The translations under genes and the position numbers were made by a program. Of a DNA stretch of 64,000 nucleotides, positions 24,411 through 34,399 are shown one piece after another. The notes beneath the pieces are model-generated. The model had not been told where the DNA came from, did no database searches, and saw only the letters and a list, made by a program, of their open reading frames with translations. How positions within the stretch are numbered: the stretch's first letter is position 1; every line of letters starts with the position of its first letter. The stretch covers positions 56,884,947 through 56,948,946 of the forward strand of contig NC_082696.1 of the NCBI RefSeq assembly GCF_949987515.2. Direction: 5' to 3'. This DNA is from Delphinus delphis (taxonomy: Eukaryota > Chordata > Mammalia > Artiodactyla > Delphinidae).

Positions 24411-25011
24411 GAATGCTATACTTGGAGGAACTAATCTTGACCTTTTTCTGTTTTTTGAATCAAAACACATATAAAAATGACTTAATGATTTCCTAAAATT
24501 TGGAGTTAGTCTTCAGATTTCCATCTTTCTCACTCTAAATCTGATATCCTCTCAGAATGGGGTGGCACATATTTGCCCCAGGTTATCTTTTTTCTGTCCT
24601 AATATGTTTGAATTTGCCTATAATATCTACAAAATTTCAAGCTAAGAAAAGAAATGAAGCTCACACATAATCATATTCTTGGTTTGTTTTTTTTTAAACA
24701 TCTTTATTGGAGTATAATTGCTTTACAGTGGTGTGTTGCTTTCTGCTTTATAACAAAGTGAATCAGTTATACGTATACATGTATCCCCATATCTCCTCCC
24801 TCTTGCGTCTCCCTCCCTCCCACCCTCCCTATCCCACCCCTCTAGGTGGTCACAAAGCAACTAGCTGATCTCCCTGTGCTATACGGCTGCTTCCCACTAA
24901 CTATTTTACATTTGGTAGTGTATATATGTCCATGCCACTCTCTTACTTTGTCCCAGCTTACCCTTCCCCCTCCCCATATCCTCAAGTCCATTCTCTAGTA
25001 GGTCTGCGACT

Positions 25012-25611
25012 TTATTCCCATCTTGCCCCTAGGTTCCTCGTGACCTTTTTTTGTTTGTTTTTAGATTCCATATGTATATGTGTTAGCATACGGTATTTCT
25101 TTTTTGCTTTCTGACTTACTTTACTCTGTATGACAAACTCTAGGTCCGTCCACCTCACTACAAATAACTCAATTTCGTTTCTTTTTATGGCTGAGTAATA
25201 TTCCATTGTATATATGTGCCACATCTTCTTTATCCATTCATCTATGGATGGACACTTAGGTTGCTTCCATGTCCGGGCTATTGTAAATAGAGCTGCAATG
25301 AACATTTTGGTACATGACTCTTTTTGAATTATGGTTTTCTCAGGATATATGCCCAGTAGTGGGATTGCTGGGTTGTATGGTAGCTCTATTTTTAGTTTTC
25401 TAAGGAACCTCCATACTGTTCTCCCTAGTGGCTGTATCAATTTACATTCCCACCAACAGTGCAAGAGGGTTCCCTTTTTTCCACACCCTCTCCAGCATTT
25501 ATTGTTTGTAGATTTTTTGATGATGGCCATTCTGACTGGTGTGAGATGATATCTTATTGTAGTTTTGATTTGCATTTCTCTAATGATTAATGATGTTGAG
25601 CATTCCTTCAT
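25012..25611 (-). pseudogene. L1 ORF2 C-terminal fragment
   Basis: 199-codon minus-strand frame within the truncated L1. It contains the cysteine-rich segment '[19 protein letters not shown]' and '[17 protein letters not shown]', both typical of the end of the L1 ORF2 protein. It is cut off upstream by a stop around 25696 and is not a host gene. Confidence 0.93.
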
Positions 25612-25695
25612 GTGTTTGTTGGCAATCTGTTTATCTTCCTTGGAGAAATGTTTGTTTAGGTCTTCTGCCCATTTTTGGATTGGGTTGTTTGTTTT

Positions 25696-26520
25696 TTAGA
25701 TATTTAGCTGCATGAGCTGCTTGTAAATTTTGGAGATTAATCCTTTGTCAGTTGCTTCATTTGCAAATATTTTCTCCCATTCTGAGGGTTGTCTTTTCAT
25801 CCTGTTTATGGTTTCATTTGCTGTACAAAAGCTTTGAAGTTTCATTAGGTCCCATTTGTTTATTTTTACTTTTATTTCCATTTCTCTAGGAGGTGGATCA
25901 AAAAGGATCTTGCTGTGATTTATGTCATAGAGTGTTCTGCCTATGTTTTCCTCTAAGAGTTTAATAGTGTCTGGCCTTACATTTAGGTCTTTAATCAATT
26001 TTGAGTTTATCTTTGTGTATGGTGTTAGGGAGTGTTCTAATTTCATTCTTTTACATGTAGCTGTCCAGTTTTCCCAGCACCACTTACTGAAGAGGCTGTC
26101 TTTTCTCCATTGTATATTCTTGCCTCCATTATCCAAGGTTAGGTGACCATATGTGTGTGGGTTTATCTCTGGGCTTTCTATCCTGTTCCATTGATCTATA
26201 TTTCTGTTTGTGTGCCAGTACCATACCTTCTTGATTACTGTAGCTTTGTAGTATAGTCTGAAGTCAGGGAGCCTGATTCCTCCAGCTCCATTTTTCTTCC
26301 TCAAGATTGCTTTGGCTTTTTGGGGTCTTTTGTGTTTCCAGACAAATGGTGTAATTTTTTGTTCTAGTTCTGTGAAAAATGCCATTGGTAGTTTGATAGG
26401 GATTGCATTGAATCTGTAGATTGCTTTGGGTTGTATAGGCATTTTCACAATGTTGATTCTTCCAATCCAAGACCATGGTATGTCTCTCCATCTGTTTGTA
26501 TCATCTTTAATTTCTTTCAT
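25696..26520 (-). pseudogene. L1 ORF2 middle fragment
   Basis: 274-codon minus-strand frame in the same L1, between the reverse-transcriptase domain and the C-terminus. It includes '[12 protein letters not shown]' and '[13 protein letters not shown]'. It is separated from its neighbours by in-frame stops, so it represents decay of one ORF2. Confidence 0.93.
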
Positions 26521-26622
26521 CAGTGTCTTACAGTTTTCTGCATACAGGTCTTTTGTCTCCTTAAGTAGGTTTATTCCTAGATATTTTATTCTTTTTGTTG
26601 CAATGGTAAATGGGAGTGTTTT

Positions 26623-27273
26623 CTAAATTTCACTTTCAGATTTTTCACCATTAGTGTATAGGAATGCAAGAGATTTCTGTGCATTAATTTTGTATCCTGC
26701 AACTTTACCAAATTCATTGATTAGCTCTAGTAGTTTTCTGGTAGCATCTTTAGGATTCTGTATGTATAGTATCATGTCATCTGCAAACAGTGACAGCTTT
26801 ACTTCTTTTCCGATTTGGATTCCTTTTATTTCTTTTTCTTCTCTGATTGCTGTGGCTAAAACTTCCAAAACTATGTTGAATAATATTGGTGAGAGTGGAC
26901 AAACCTTGTCTTGTTCCTGATCTTAGACGAAATGGTTTCAGATTTTCACCATGGAGAATGATGTTGTCTGTGGGTTTGTCATATATGGCCTTTATCATTT
27001 TGAGGTAAGTTCCCTCTATGCCTACTTTCTGGCAGGTTTTTATCATGAGTGTTGAATTTTGTTGAAAGCTTTCTCTGCATCTATTGAGATGATCATATGG
27101 TTTTTCTCCTTCAACTTGTTAAAATAGTGTTTCACATTGATTGATTTGCGTATATTGAAGAATATTTGCATTCCTGGGATAAACCCCACTTGATCATGGT
27201 GTATGATCCGTTTAATGTGCTGTTGGATTCTGTTTGCTAGTATTTTGTTGAGGATTTTTGCATCTATGTTCAT
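26623..27273 (-). pseudogene. L1 ORF2 reverse-transcriptase remnant, frameshifted
   Basis: Three short overlapping minus-strand frames (27043-27273, 26777-27046, 26623-26868) together represent the 5'-most surviving ORF2 part of this L1. Recognisable bits are [12 protein letters not shown] and [11 protein letters not shown] (an FADD variant of the reverse-transcriptase core). The frame moves and then moves back, indicating at least two small indels. Confidence 0.9.
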
Positions 27274-27850
27274 CAGTGATATTGGCCTGTAGTTTTCTTT
27301 TTTGTGACATCGTTGTCTGGTTTTGGTATCAGGGTGATGGTGGCCTCGTAGAATGAGTTTGGGAGTGTTCCTCCCTCTGCTATATTTTGGAAGAGTTTGA
27401 GAAGGATAGGTGTTAGCTCTTCTCTAAATGTTTGATAGACATAATCATATTCTTAATGAATGTCTCCTTTTGTCTTAATAAGTTAACACTTTCCCTCATT
27501 AGAAAGGTGTTTATTCCAACATATGGAGGAGGTATGAGTTCAACTCTATGAAATCACATAGGGCAGAGACTTTGTAAACATAATCAAAACAAAGGTTGAT
27601 ACTCTTGCATGTCTGCATAAAAGTTAGATTTCAATGATTGCTTTTATACATTCTTCATTTTATGGAAGGAAATCATCTTAGAATTATTAAGAAACATCTG
27701 TTTTGGACTCAAGTCAGAAAATTTCAGAAATCAAAGGGAGATAAAGTAGTTTTAAGCATAATAAAATTTTATTTTGAAAGACATATTTTTGCTTTTCCAA
27801 GCCCATGTGTTACCTGAAAAATTAAAGGGATCATTTTTATTCTTCTCCAG

Positions 27851-28017
27851 AGTTATTGAACTAACAGGGGATGTAACTCCTGATATGAAATCCATTTCCA
27901 AGGCTGACGTTATCGTCACCACACCAGAGAAGTGGGATGGAATCAGCAGAAGCTGGCAGAATAGGAACTATGTAAAGCAAGTCACTATTCTCATCATAGA
28001 TGAGATCCATCTGCTAG
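27851..28017 (+). CDS. ASCC3: ASCC3 window exon 11: cassette 2 RecA1, DEIH box
   Basis: 167 bases, phase 2 in, phase 1 out; acceptor 'cttctccag', donor 'gtgggt'. The peptide runs [20 protein letters not shown], then [18 protein letters not shown], then [13 protein letters not shown], about residues 1403-1459. TTPEKWD is motif Ib, and DEIH at 27999-28010 is motif II (Walker B), carrying the catalytic glutamate. Both are complete. The exon therefore contributes the ATP-hydrolysis residues of the second motor. Confidence 0.98.
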
Positions 28018-28129
28018 GTGGGTGCCACTATATCTGAGTCCAGTTTACAAACTTCGACTCTTCATACTTGCAGCAGCCAGCATCAGAACTTGTGTTAAAT
28101 GATTAACATACATTATTCCTATTTCTTAG

Positions 28130-28275
28130 GGGAGGAAAGAGGCCCTGTTCTAGAAGTCATTGTATCTCGAACGAATTTCATCTCATCTCACACAGAAAAG
28201 CCTGTTAGAATAGTTGGACTATCTACCGCATTGGCTAACGCCAGAGACCTTGCTGACTGGCTCAACATTCGTCAG
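28130..28275 (+). CDS. ASCC3: ASCC3 window exon 12: cassette 2 RecA1, motif III
   Basis: 146 bases, phase 1 in, phase 0 out; acceptor 'atttcttag', donor 'gtatgt'. It is separated from exon 11 by an intron of only 112 bases. The peptide runs [17 protein letters not shown], then [19 protein letters not shown], ending WLNIRQ, about residues 1459-1507. '[10 protein letters not shown].DlA.WL' is motif III of Ski2-like helicases, which couples ATP hydrolysis to nucleic-acid movement. Confidence 0.98.
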
Positions 28276-28399
28276 GTATGTGGAAGACTGATAAAGTAGG
28301 CATTTCATAGTATGGCTCAAGGCTATATTAAGGAGGTGCTATAACACTATAAACTAAAGTATAAAAACTGGAAAGGTTTCTCTCTCATTTTTACTCTAG

Positions 28400-28520
28400 A
28401 TGGGCTTGTTCAACTTCCGACCATCAGTGCGTCCAGTTCCACTGGAAGTTCACATTCAAGGTTTCCCAGGTCAACATTACTGTCCTCGTATGGCTAGTAT
28501 GAATAAGCCTACATTTCAGG
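28400..28520 (+). CDS. ASCC3: ASCC3 window exon 13: cassette 2 inter-RecA linker
   Basis: 121 bases, phase 0 in, phase 1 out; acceptor 'tactctag', donor 'gtaagc'. The preceding intron is 124 bases. The peptide is [20 protein letters not shown], then [20 protein letters not shown], about residues 1508-1548. 'lFNF.[15 protein letters not shown]' is the conserved segment linking RecA1 to RecA2 in Brr2-like helicases. The ATG at the exon start is an internal methionine, not an initiation site. Confidence 0.97.
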
Positions 28521-30700
28521 GTAAGCTTCAGATTCTTGGAATGAAATACCAACCATTTTGTATGGTAGCCTTTAAATGCATTCTGAATGATGTGGGTTTC
28601 TTTGAAAGGGTGGTACTGCTCCAACTTCTACAAATATCTAAAACTATTTACCTTAACTGTTAAGGAGTATAAATATATTTTGAATTAACTATTGACAATT
28701 AGATTTCATAAGTGATAATGTCTTTGTAGTAGAATAAATGTATGTAACTTTTTAAAATAATCAAATTAGTCTTAAAAATAATTTATTATGGTACCATGGT
28801 AGTAGCTTGAGTAAATGATAAATAGAGGGTACAAGTTTTAAAAACTCACATAATATTGATTTTTATCAGAAATCATCTTAAAAATTTCAGTACTTTTTTT
28901 GGCAATGCATCTGTTTATATGTTTTGTTTTGTTTTTCCCTTTCTAACAAATTAGGCAAGCAAGAAAGATTTGAGAGTAACACTCCTATCTTACTAAAACA
29001 TGTTTTCATGTTTAGGCTGCATAAGGAATATTTATTATATCAATTAAAAATAACCTCCAAAATAAATTCCCTAACGTGAACCGCTGTTGATTGTGAGGTG
29101 ACAGTTGTGAGGTGACTTTTTAGCTGCTGTAATTAGCCTTATGACAGAAGCAAAGTATTGATTGTGAACTGGAGACCAATCTTGGCAGTTCAGATTATTT
29201 ACACCTCCACAGAAGCATTGTACAAAATCACTAATGAACAATAAATCTGTCGTGAGCTGTTCAGCCACACCTGTTCTTGCAGCAGCAAAAATCCATTAAA
29301 TGTTGAGGTTTTAAAAAGAGGCAAATTCATTCATGGTTATGTGTACAAATGATACCAATATTGTACTAATATGTGTATTTTAAACGTTGTATCTCTAATA
29401 TGATTTATCAAAGCATTACCATTTGTATTCTATAAATTCTGATAAACTGTGTGTTCATTTTTCATAGTATGTATTGTAGATTGCTTATATTTATTTAAGG
29501 AATGGCTGATTGCAAACCAGTGATTGAAATGAAGCATTTTGTGTTATGTTATGTAAATAACCTATACCTGCACTTCTCTAGATATGGCATAAGTACAGTA
29601 ACTGTCCTTGTAAACTATTTATTATACCTGTAGTGGATCACTATATTTCTTTCAGTTTAGATTTACGATTTTGTGATAGCTTTATTTCTCACTCTTAGGG
29701 TATAAATATAGTCAAAGTCCTGTCAACATTTCCATTTATGAACCTTGTTTTTTAGCCCATAAAAAGAAATTCTGCAGTTCACATTTCAAACAAGATATTA
29801 CAAGGAGGTTGAACTTTTTATATAAAATAAAAGTTTTTAGTAACTCTGTTTTAAGAGACCTGTGTACACCTAAGTATAAATTCTACTTGTGCCATCGTAT
29901 CAGCATTTTGGAGCCTATGCATAGCAAAGAAACCTCAACTCCAATTAGGTCAAATGATTTATGTGGCTCTTTAAGTAATATTTTCAGTCTTATTACCCAG
30001 TTTTCAAATTACTCATCTTCCGTGTGTCTACTCCCTATGTTTCGTCACTCAGATATAGATTCAAGCATGGTATTCTTTTGAGCTTTCTTCTGCATTCTCT
30101 TATCTTCCCTCTTGAAATCTTACACATATGTTTTTAGAAAAAACAGAAGGAAGACATTCTTCTGACTAATTTATTGATACAAACTCTCTAACTTTTTCTA
30201 TCTACTGGCAACAGGACAAAAATAAAAGGAATTTTTTGTGGCTTTTCTTCACCACCCGCCCCAGGACTTGACTCTCTCTTCAGACCCCAGGACCGATTAA
30301 CTGTGGAATATCACTGCTCAGGCAAGCAGAAGCACAACTCAGAAATAGAAAACCCCACCTAAGATTTAGTATCCATATACAGCTATTAATGGAGAGTCGG
30401 CTTTTAAGTCTCCTTCCTTGGCAGTTCACAACAGAACTGGGAGTCGAGATAGGTCAGTCTTCCCTGTCCTAGGCAGAATACTCCCCTGAGCAGAGGCAGC
30501 TACCTTTCCTTCCCTATCATTTCTCCAATATGCTGTCAGATCCAGGTAGTAGCTCAAATAATGCTATACTTCATGACCAAATCATGAATTCAATTAAATC
30601 ATTTACACCATTAGTTTTCATGTGTCCATTTGATGTCCTGATGAAATTCCGATTCTGGTATAAGTGGCTTACCATTGTATTTTCCACAACTTTTCAACAG
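28521..30700 (+). other. ASCC3: ASCC3 intron, 2.2 kb, few recognisable repeats
   Basis: Unlike neighbouring introns, this one has no SINE or L1 that I recognise. The 28880-29330 part has mixed composition with palindromic and E-box-like words (for example 'gccacacctgttcttgcagc') and is listed as a finding. The stretch 30240-30520 is GC-richer and could be a decayed repeat. A short open frame at 30530-30736 overlaps exon 14 in the wrong frame. Confidence 0.8.
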
Positions 30701-30843
30701 CAATTAGAAGCCATTCTCCAGCCAAACCTGTTCTGATATTTGTCTCATCAAGACGTCAAACCCGTCTTACTGCTTTGGAATTGATAGCCTTTCTGGCTAC
30801 TGAAGAAGATCCAAAGCAGTGGTTGAATATGGATGAAAGAGAG
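30701..30843 (+). CDS. ASCC3: ASCC3 window exon 14: cassette 2 RecA2, motif IV
   Basis: 143 bases, phase 1 in, phase 0 out; acceptor 'tttcaacag', donor 'gtaagc'. The peptide reads [20 protein letters not shown], then [18 protein letters not shown], ending NMDERE, about residues 1548-1595. '[17 protein letters not shown]' is motif IV at the start of RecA2. The 15.7-kb intron that follows is the largest in the window and separates motif IV from motif IVa. Confidence 0.98.
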
Positions 30844-31813
30844 GTAAGCAGCATATTTTATTTCTACTTCTTTTACATGTCAAATTAGTTTGTATTGTAG
30901 TATAATGGAAATTACGCATATAAGTATGTTTAATTTTAATCTGTATTAAAAGTTTCATATAACATTACAGAAATTTGGGGAAAAGATAGAGAAAATGCAT
31001 AAATACTGCCACCTTAAAGCTATTAATATTTTCATGGATTTTCTTCCAGTATTTTTCCACTAAATATTATTTTTACATCATATTTATTCCTGTATTTTTC
31101 CCTTTAACATCATCACCTATGCATATTTTAATATTCAGCTAAGATTTCTCTAATATTTGAGTGTTCACTGCCCTCATGGAACTTATAATCAATTTTGGAA
31201 AATTAACTTTTTATAAACTATATAACATGACCATTTTTGAAAATTTAGAAAACACTGATAAGTATGTGAAAATTAAAAACCTGTTGTTATCCTTTAAGTA
31301 ATAACCATCATTAAATTCTTTTATGTCTATATAATAATATTCTATTATGTGGCTATTCCATTGTATTTTTCTCCTATAATTAAATAATTATGTATCTTTA
31401 TTATTATAAGTTTTTCTTTGTTAGAATTATTTCCTCAGTATAAAGTTCTAAGGTTAACATCAATGGGTCAGATAATGTGGACATTCTTATAGCTTTTCAT
31501 ATACACTGATAATTACTTTCCAAAAGGGCAATAGTAATTGTGGTTATCACTATTGATGTATGAATTGTCAGCAGTATATGAGAGTAACAGTTTCACTACA
31601 TCCTCATTTGTCGTAATTTATTGTTATACATAAAATGTCTCTTGTTGCTTTAGTGTTTATGTGTGCCTTAATTTTTTTGTGGTTGAACTTTTTTTTAATA
31701 TATATTTGTTTAATTTTTTTCTTTTTTGTCCCTTCATTCCTTTGGGCTTTTATCTGTTGCAGTACAGCAGTTTTTCTTATAGACTTGTGTGGGGGCCTTA
31801 CCAAATTAAAATA

Positions 31814-31834
31814 CCACACACACACACACACACA
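31814..31834. repeat. (CA)n microsatellite
   Basis: About ten CA units directly before the Tigger-like element. Sense and antisense ORFs covering it (31604-31957) encode low-complexity Thr/His runs and are spurious. Confidence 0.9.
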
Positions 31835-31852
31835 CTCTCCCCTAAAACTATA

Positions 31853-32326
31853 CAAGTTTACCTTGGAGATATTGTAGATTGGGTTCAAAACCATTGCAAT
31901 AAAGCAAACCTTGCAATAAAGCAAATCACACGAAATTTTTGGTTTCCTAGATCATAACAAAAGTTATATTTGCACTATACTATAGTCAGTTAAGAGTGCA
32001 ATAGCATTATGTCTTAAAAGAATGTACATACCTTAATATAAAAAGACTGTATTGCTAAAAAACGCTAACCATCATCTGAGCCTTCAGTAGTCGTAGTAGT
32101 GACATCAAAGATCACTGATCACAGCTCATTGTAGCAAATATAGTAATGATGAAAAAGTTTGAAACATTGAGAGAACTTCCAAAATGTGACACAGAGACAT
32201 GAAGTGAGCAAATGTTGTTGAAAAAATGGTGTTCATAGACTTGCTCAATGTAGAGTTGCCAGAAACCTTCAATTTGTAAAAAAAAAACACAATATCTGCA
32301 AAACACAGTAAAATGAGGTATGCCTT
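31853..32326 (-). mobile_element. Tigger1-like non-autonomous DNA transposon, antisense
   Basis: About 475 bases bounded by inverted ends, 'caagtttaccttggagatat' at the left and 'gaggtatgcct' at the right, flanked by TA on both sides. The interior contains 'gcaataaagcaaatcacacg' and 'gctaaccatcatctgagcct', which I recall from Tigger (pogo/mariner-like) elements of mammals. It has no transposase frame and is probably an internally deleted copy. Confidence 0.75.
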
Positions 32327-34399
32327 ATGATGTCACTTCTTTCCATGTATATGTATTGATTATATATATGTATTAATCTTTCATCTACTTTATTAGTAAA
32401 TTTTGGTAGTTCACTGAATGTCATTTATCTTAGTTGTTTTTTCGAATAGCAGTTTTTGCATTTTATGTGATACAATCTGTTTATATGGGCTTTGTGATTC
32501 CTTCTAATACTTCTAAACGTAGGTATACCTCCTCCCCTCCATAGATTTGTAGACAGTGATTTTTCTTTTCTAATACTTTTCCAGTTTTTTAAAATGTGCT
32601 CCTAGTTGGAGTTATGATGAAAAAATAGTTGATATCAGTAATAAAACTGTTGCATTGTCCTTCTCCCTGCACACCTCCCCTGTCTCATCTCACGCAGCCT
32701 GAAGAACAGTAAACATGCTGCTCCTAGCCCACTAGTGTCAGTGTCAACAGTCACATATTTCTCCCCTTCCACATCTCATGACTCATTTAGGGTTGGTACC
32801 CCTGTTGGATGGTACTGTGTATATTATGGTCATACATTAACTAATATTAGTTAACTAATAATAGTTAATATTTCAAAGCGTTCTTGCATAGGACCGCAGA
32901 TGACCCCCAAATTAGCTTCATATAAAAGATATCACATGACTCCATGAAGTAGAGTGAAAGTTATCATTTTATCTTTTAAGTTTCATCATTAGTTCCTTAC
33001 TGTGACTTGTAGGCATATACAAGGTGTATAATTCAAGATCATTTAAAATCAAAATAATTTTGTCAAATGTTCCTTGTCCTGTGTTATTTAATTATTGCGC
33101 CCAAATAATCACCCTGTTTTGTCTAAACAGTATCTTGACTTAGAAGGCAAATGCTGAAAAATAGTTGTATGGAATATTGACAGTTTAGTTTATGTGCAGC
33201 ATCTATCTAGGCTTAGTTTTGTTTTTTGTTTTTGTTTTCTTCTTGTGTCTTATCCCTAACAGTGTTCCTAATGGAGACTTTTCTTAGAAGTCAAGGTGCA
33301 AGGTACCTACTTATTGAATCCATTTTGGGATGTTTGCTCATATATATAAGAGCTGGGCCTTTAGCACATATGTGACTCACAGGAACCTCAAATGTGAACC
33401 TCATGTGCTCTCCCCAACTATAGTACAACTCTACTATTCTTTATTTTTTTATTTTAAGGTATGAGACCTAAGGAATTCTGGACAGCTCAGCCATTATATG
33501 GAACTACCTCTCTGTTTTGTTTTGTTTCGTTTTTATTTAACCCAAGAATCTATCACCAAGGCTCATTAGAAACCATAGAATTTACGTGCATGGTTTCTGC
33601 TGTTTCATAGACTTTCATTGCTAAGGTAGGACAGTTAGAAATTGCCACTTCTGCACATTTTGTTTCACTAAGCCCATCTCAAGAATAAGACAACCCAGGC
33701 TTTGTTTTTATTCCTGTCTCTAAAAGCAATCACCTTTAAAATCAAAATTTCCGAGGGTTTATAACCAATTATTATGCAAATTCATTCTGATTATACCAAA
33801 ACCTCCTATAAAGCAGGTGTTTCCGTGCGTTGTTGAATCCCCTAAATAATTAAATTAGGAGGACTTTTTAGCACTTTAATTTTGTAAGAGTTATTTTCTG
33901 TAATATCTGGGGCTAGACACTTGGTGACGATTCCTATTGCTGCTCCTTGGACAGTGTCAGGTTGGTGTTCTGTGGTAGGTCATGAGTACTCTGGTTAGGA
34001 CTCTAGTGTTGACAACTTGATCATTCAAGGAGGCAGAGTAAGCATGGGAGCAGTTATCCTGGCAGCTGTGAAGCAGGGTGCTTGTGGAAGAGGGTTGCAT
34101 CAAAGTCATTCTGAAACTGAATGGTGTGAAGTCAGAAAGTGTCCCTAGATGTGGAGGTGGGAGGGGAGAGGTTCAGTGGGGGAGTAAAGAAAGCCAGGGC
34201 AAATCTGAAGAGGCTGGAGAAAGAGAATGTGACCAAGGAAGAATATATGTGTTGTATTTTGTTTCTCAGCAAAGACAAAAGGAGTTGTCCATCTAACTTT
34301 TTAACCCAGTAAAGTCTCTTTACTTTACCTAAAGTAAAGTATTAGGAAGCAGATCCTCTTCAAGTGGATCACTGATATGAAATCATACTGCAGAATGAG

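Larger units (their letters stand above)
24665..27454 (-). mobile_element. 5'-truncated L1 (LINE-1), antisense, with perfect 16-bp TSD
   Basis: L1 body 24681-27438 (2758 bases), inverted relative to ASCC3. The 3' end with a short poly-A (seen as T) is at the left, the truncation point at the right. The duplication 'acataatcatattctt' at 24665-24680 and 27439-27454 is exact. ORF2 remnants on the minus strand include a reverse-transcriptase piece with [10 protein letters not shown] (26623-26868) and the C-terminal 199-residue segment (25012-25611). The reading frame shifts near 27045 and 26870-26920, and in-frame stops lie near 26623 and 25696, so the element is dead. Close similarity between the pieces and the family suggests a moderately recent insertion. 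Confidence 0.96.
23654..27850 (+). other. ASCC3: ASCC3 intron, 4.2 kb, mostly L1
   Basis: Contains a decayed sense L1 3' end (about 24040-24410) and the large antisense L1 (24681-27438). The remaining 400 bases before exon 11 are AT-rich and unremarkable. Confidence 0.85.

Noticed and set aside
25331..26920. Plus-strand open frames across 25.3-26.9 kb
   Set aside because: They are the opposite strand of the antisense L1 ORF2 and have no independent support.
28400..28402. ATG at the start of exon 13 as an internal start codon
   Set aside because: It follows a perfect acceptor and continues the upstream helicase frame, so it is an ordinary internal methionine. The same holds for the ATG at 46536.
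30530..30736. 68-codon frame overlapping exon 14
   Set aside because: It reads exon 14 in the wrong frame. The correct frame joins exon 13 at phase 1 and gives motif IV.
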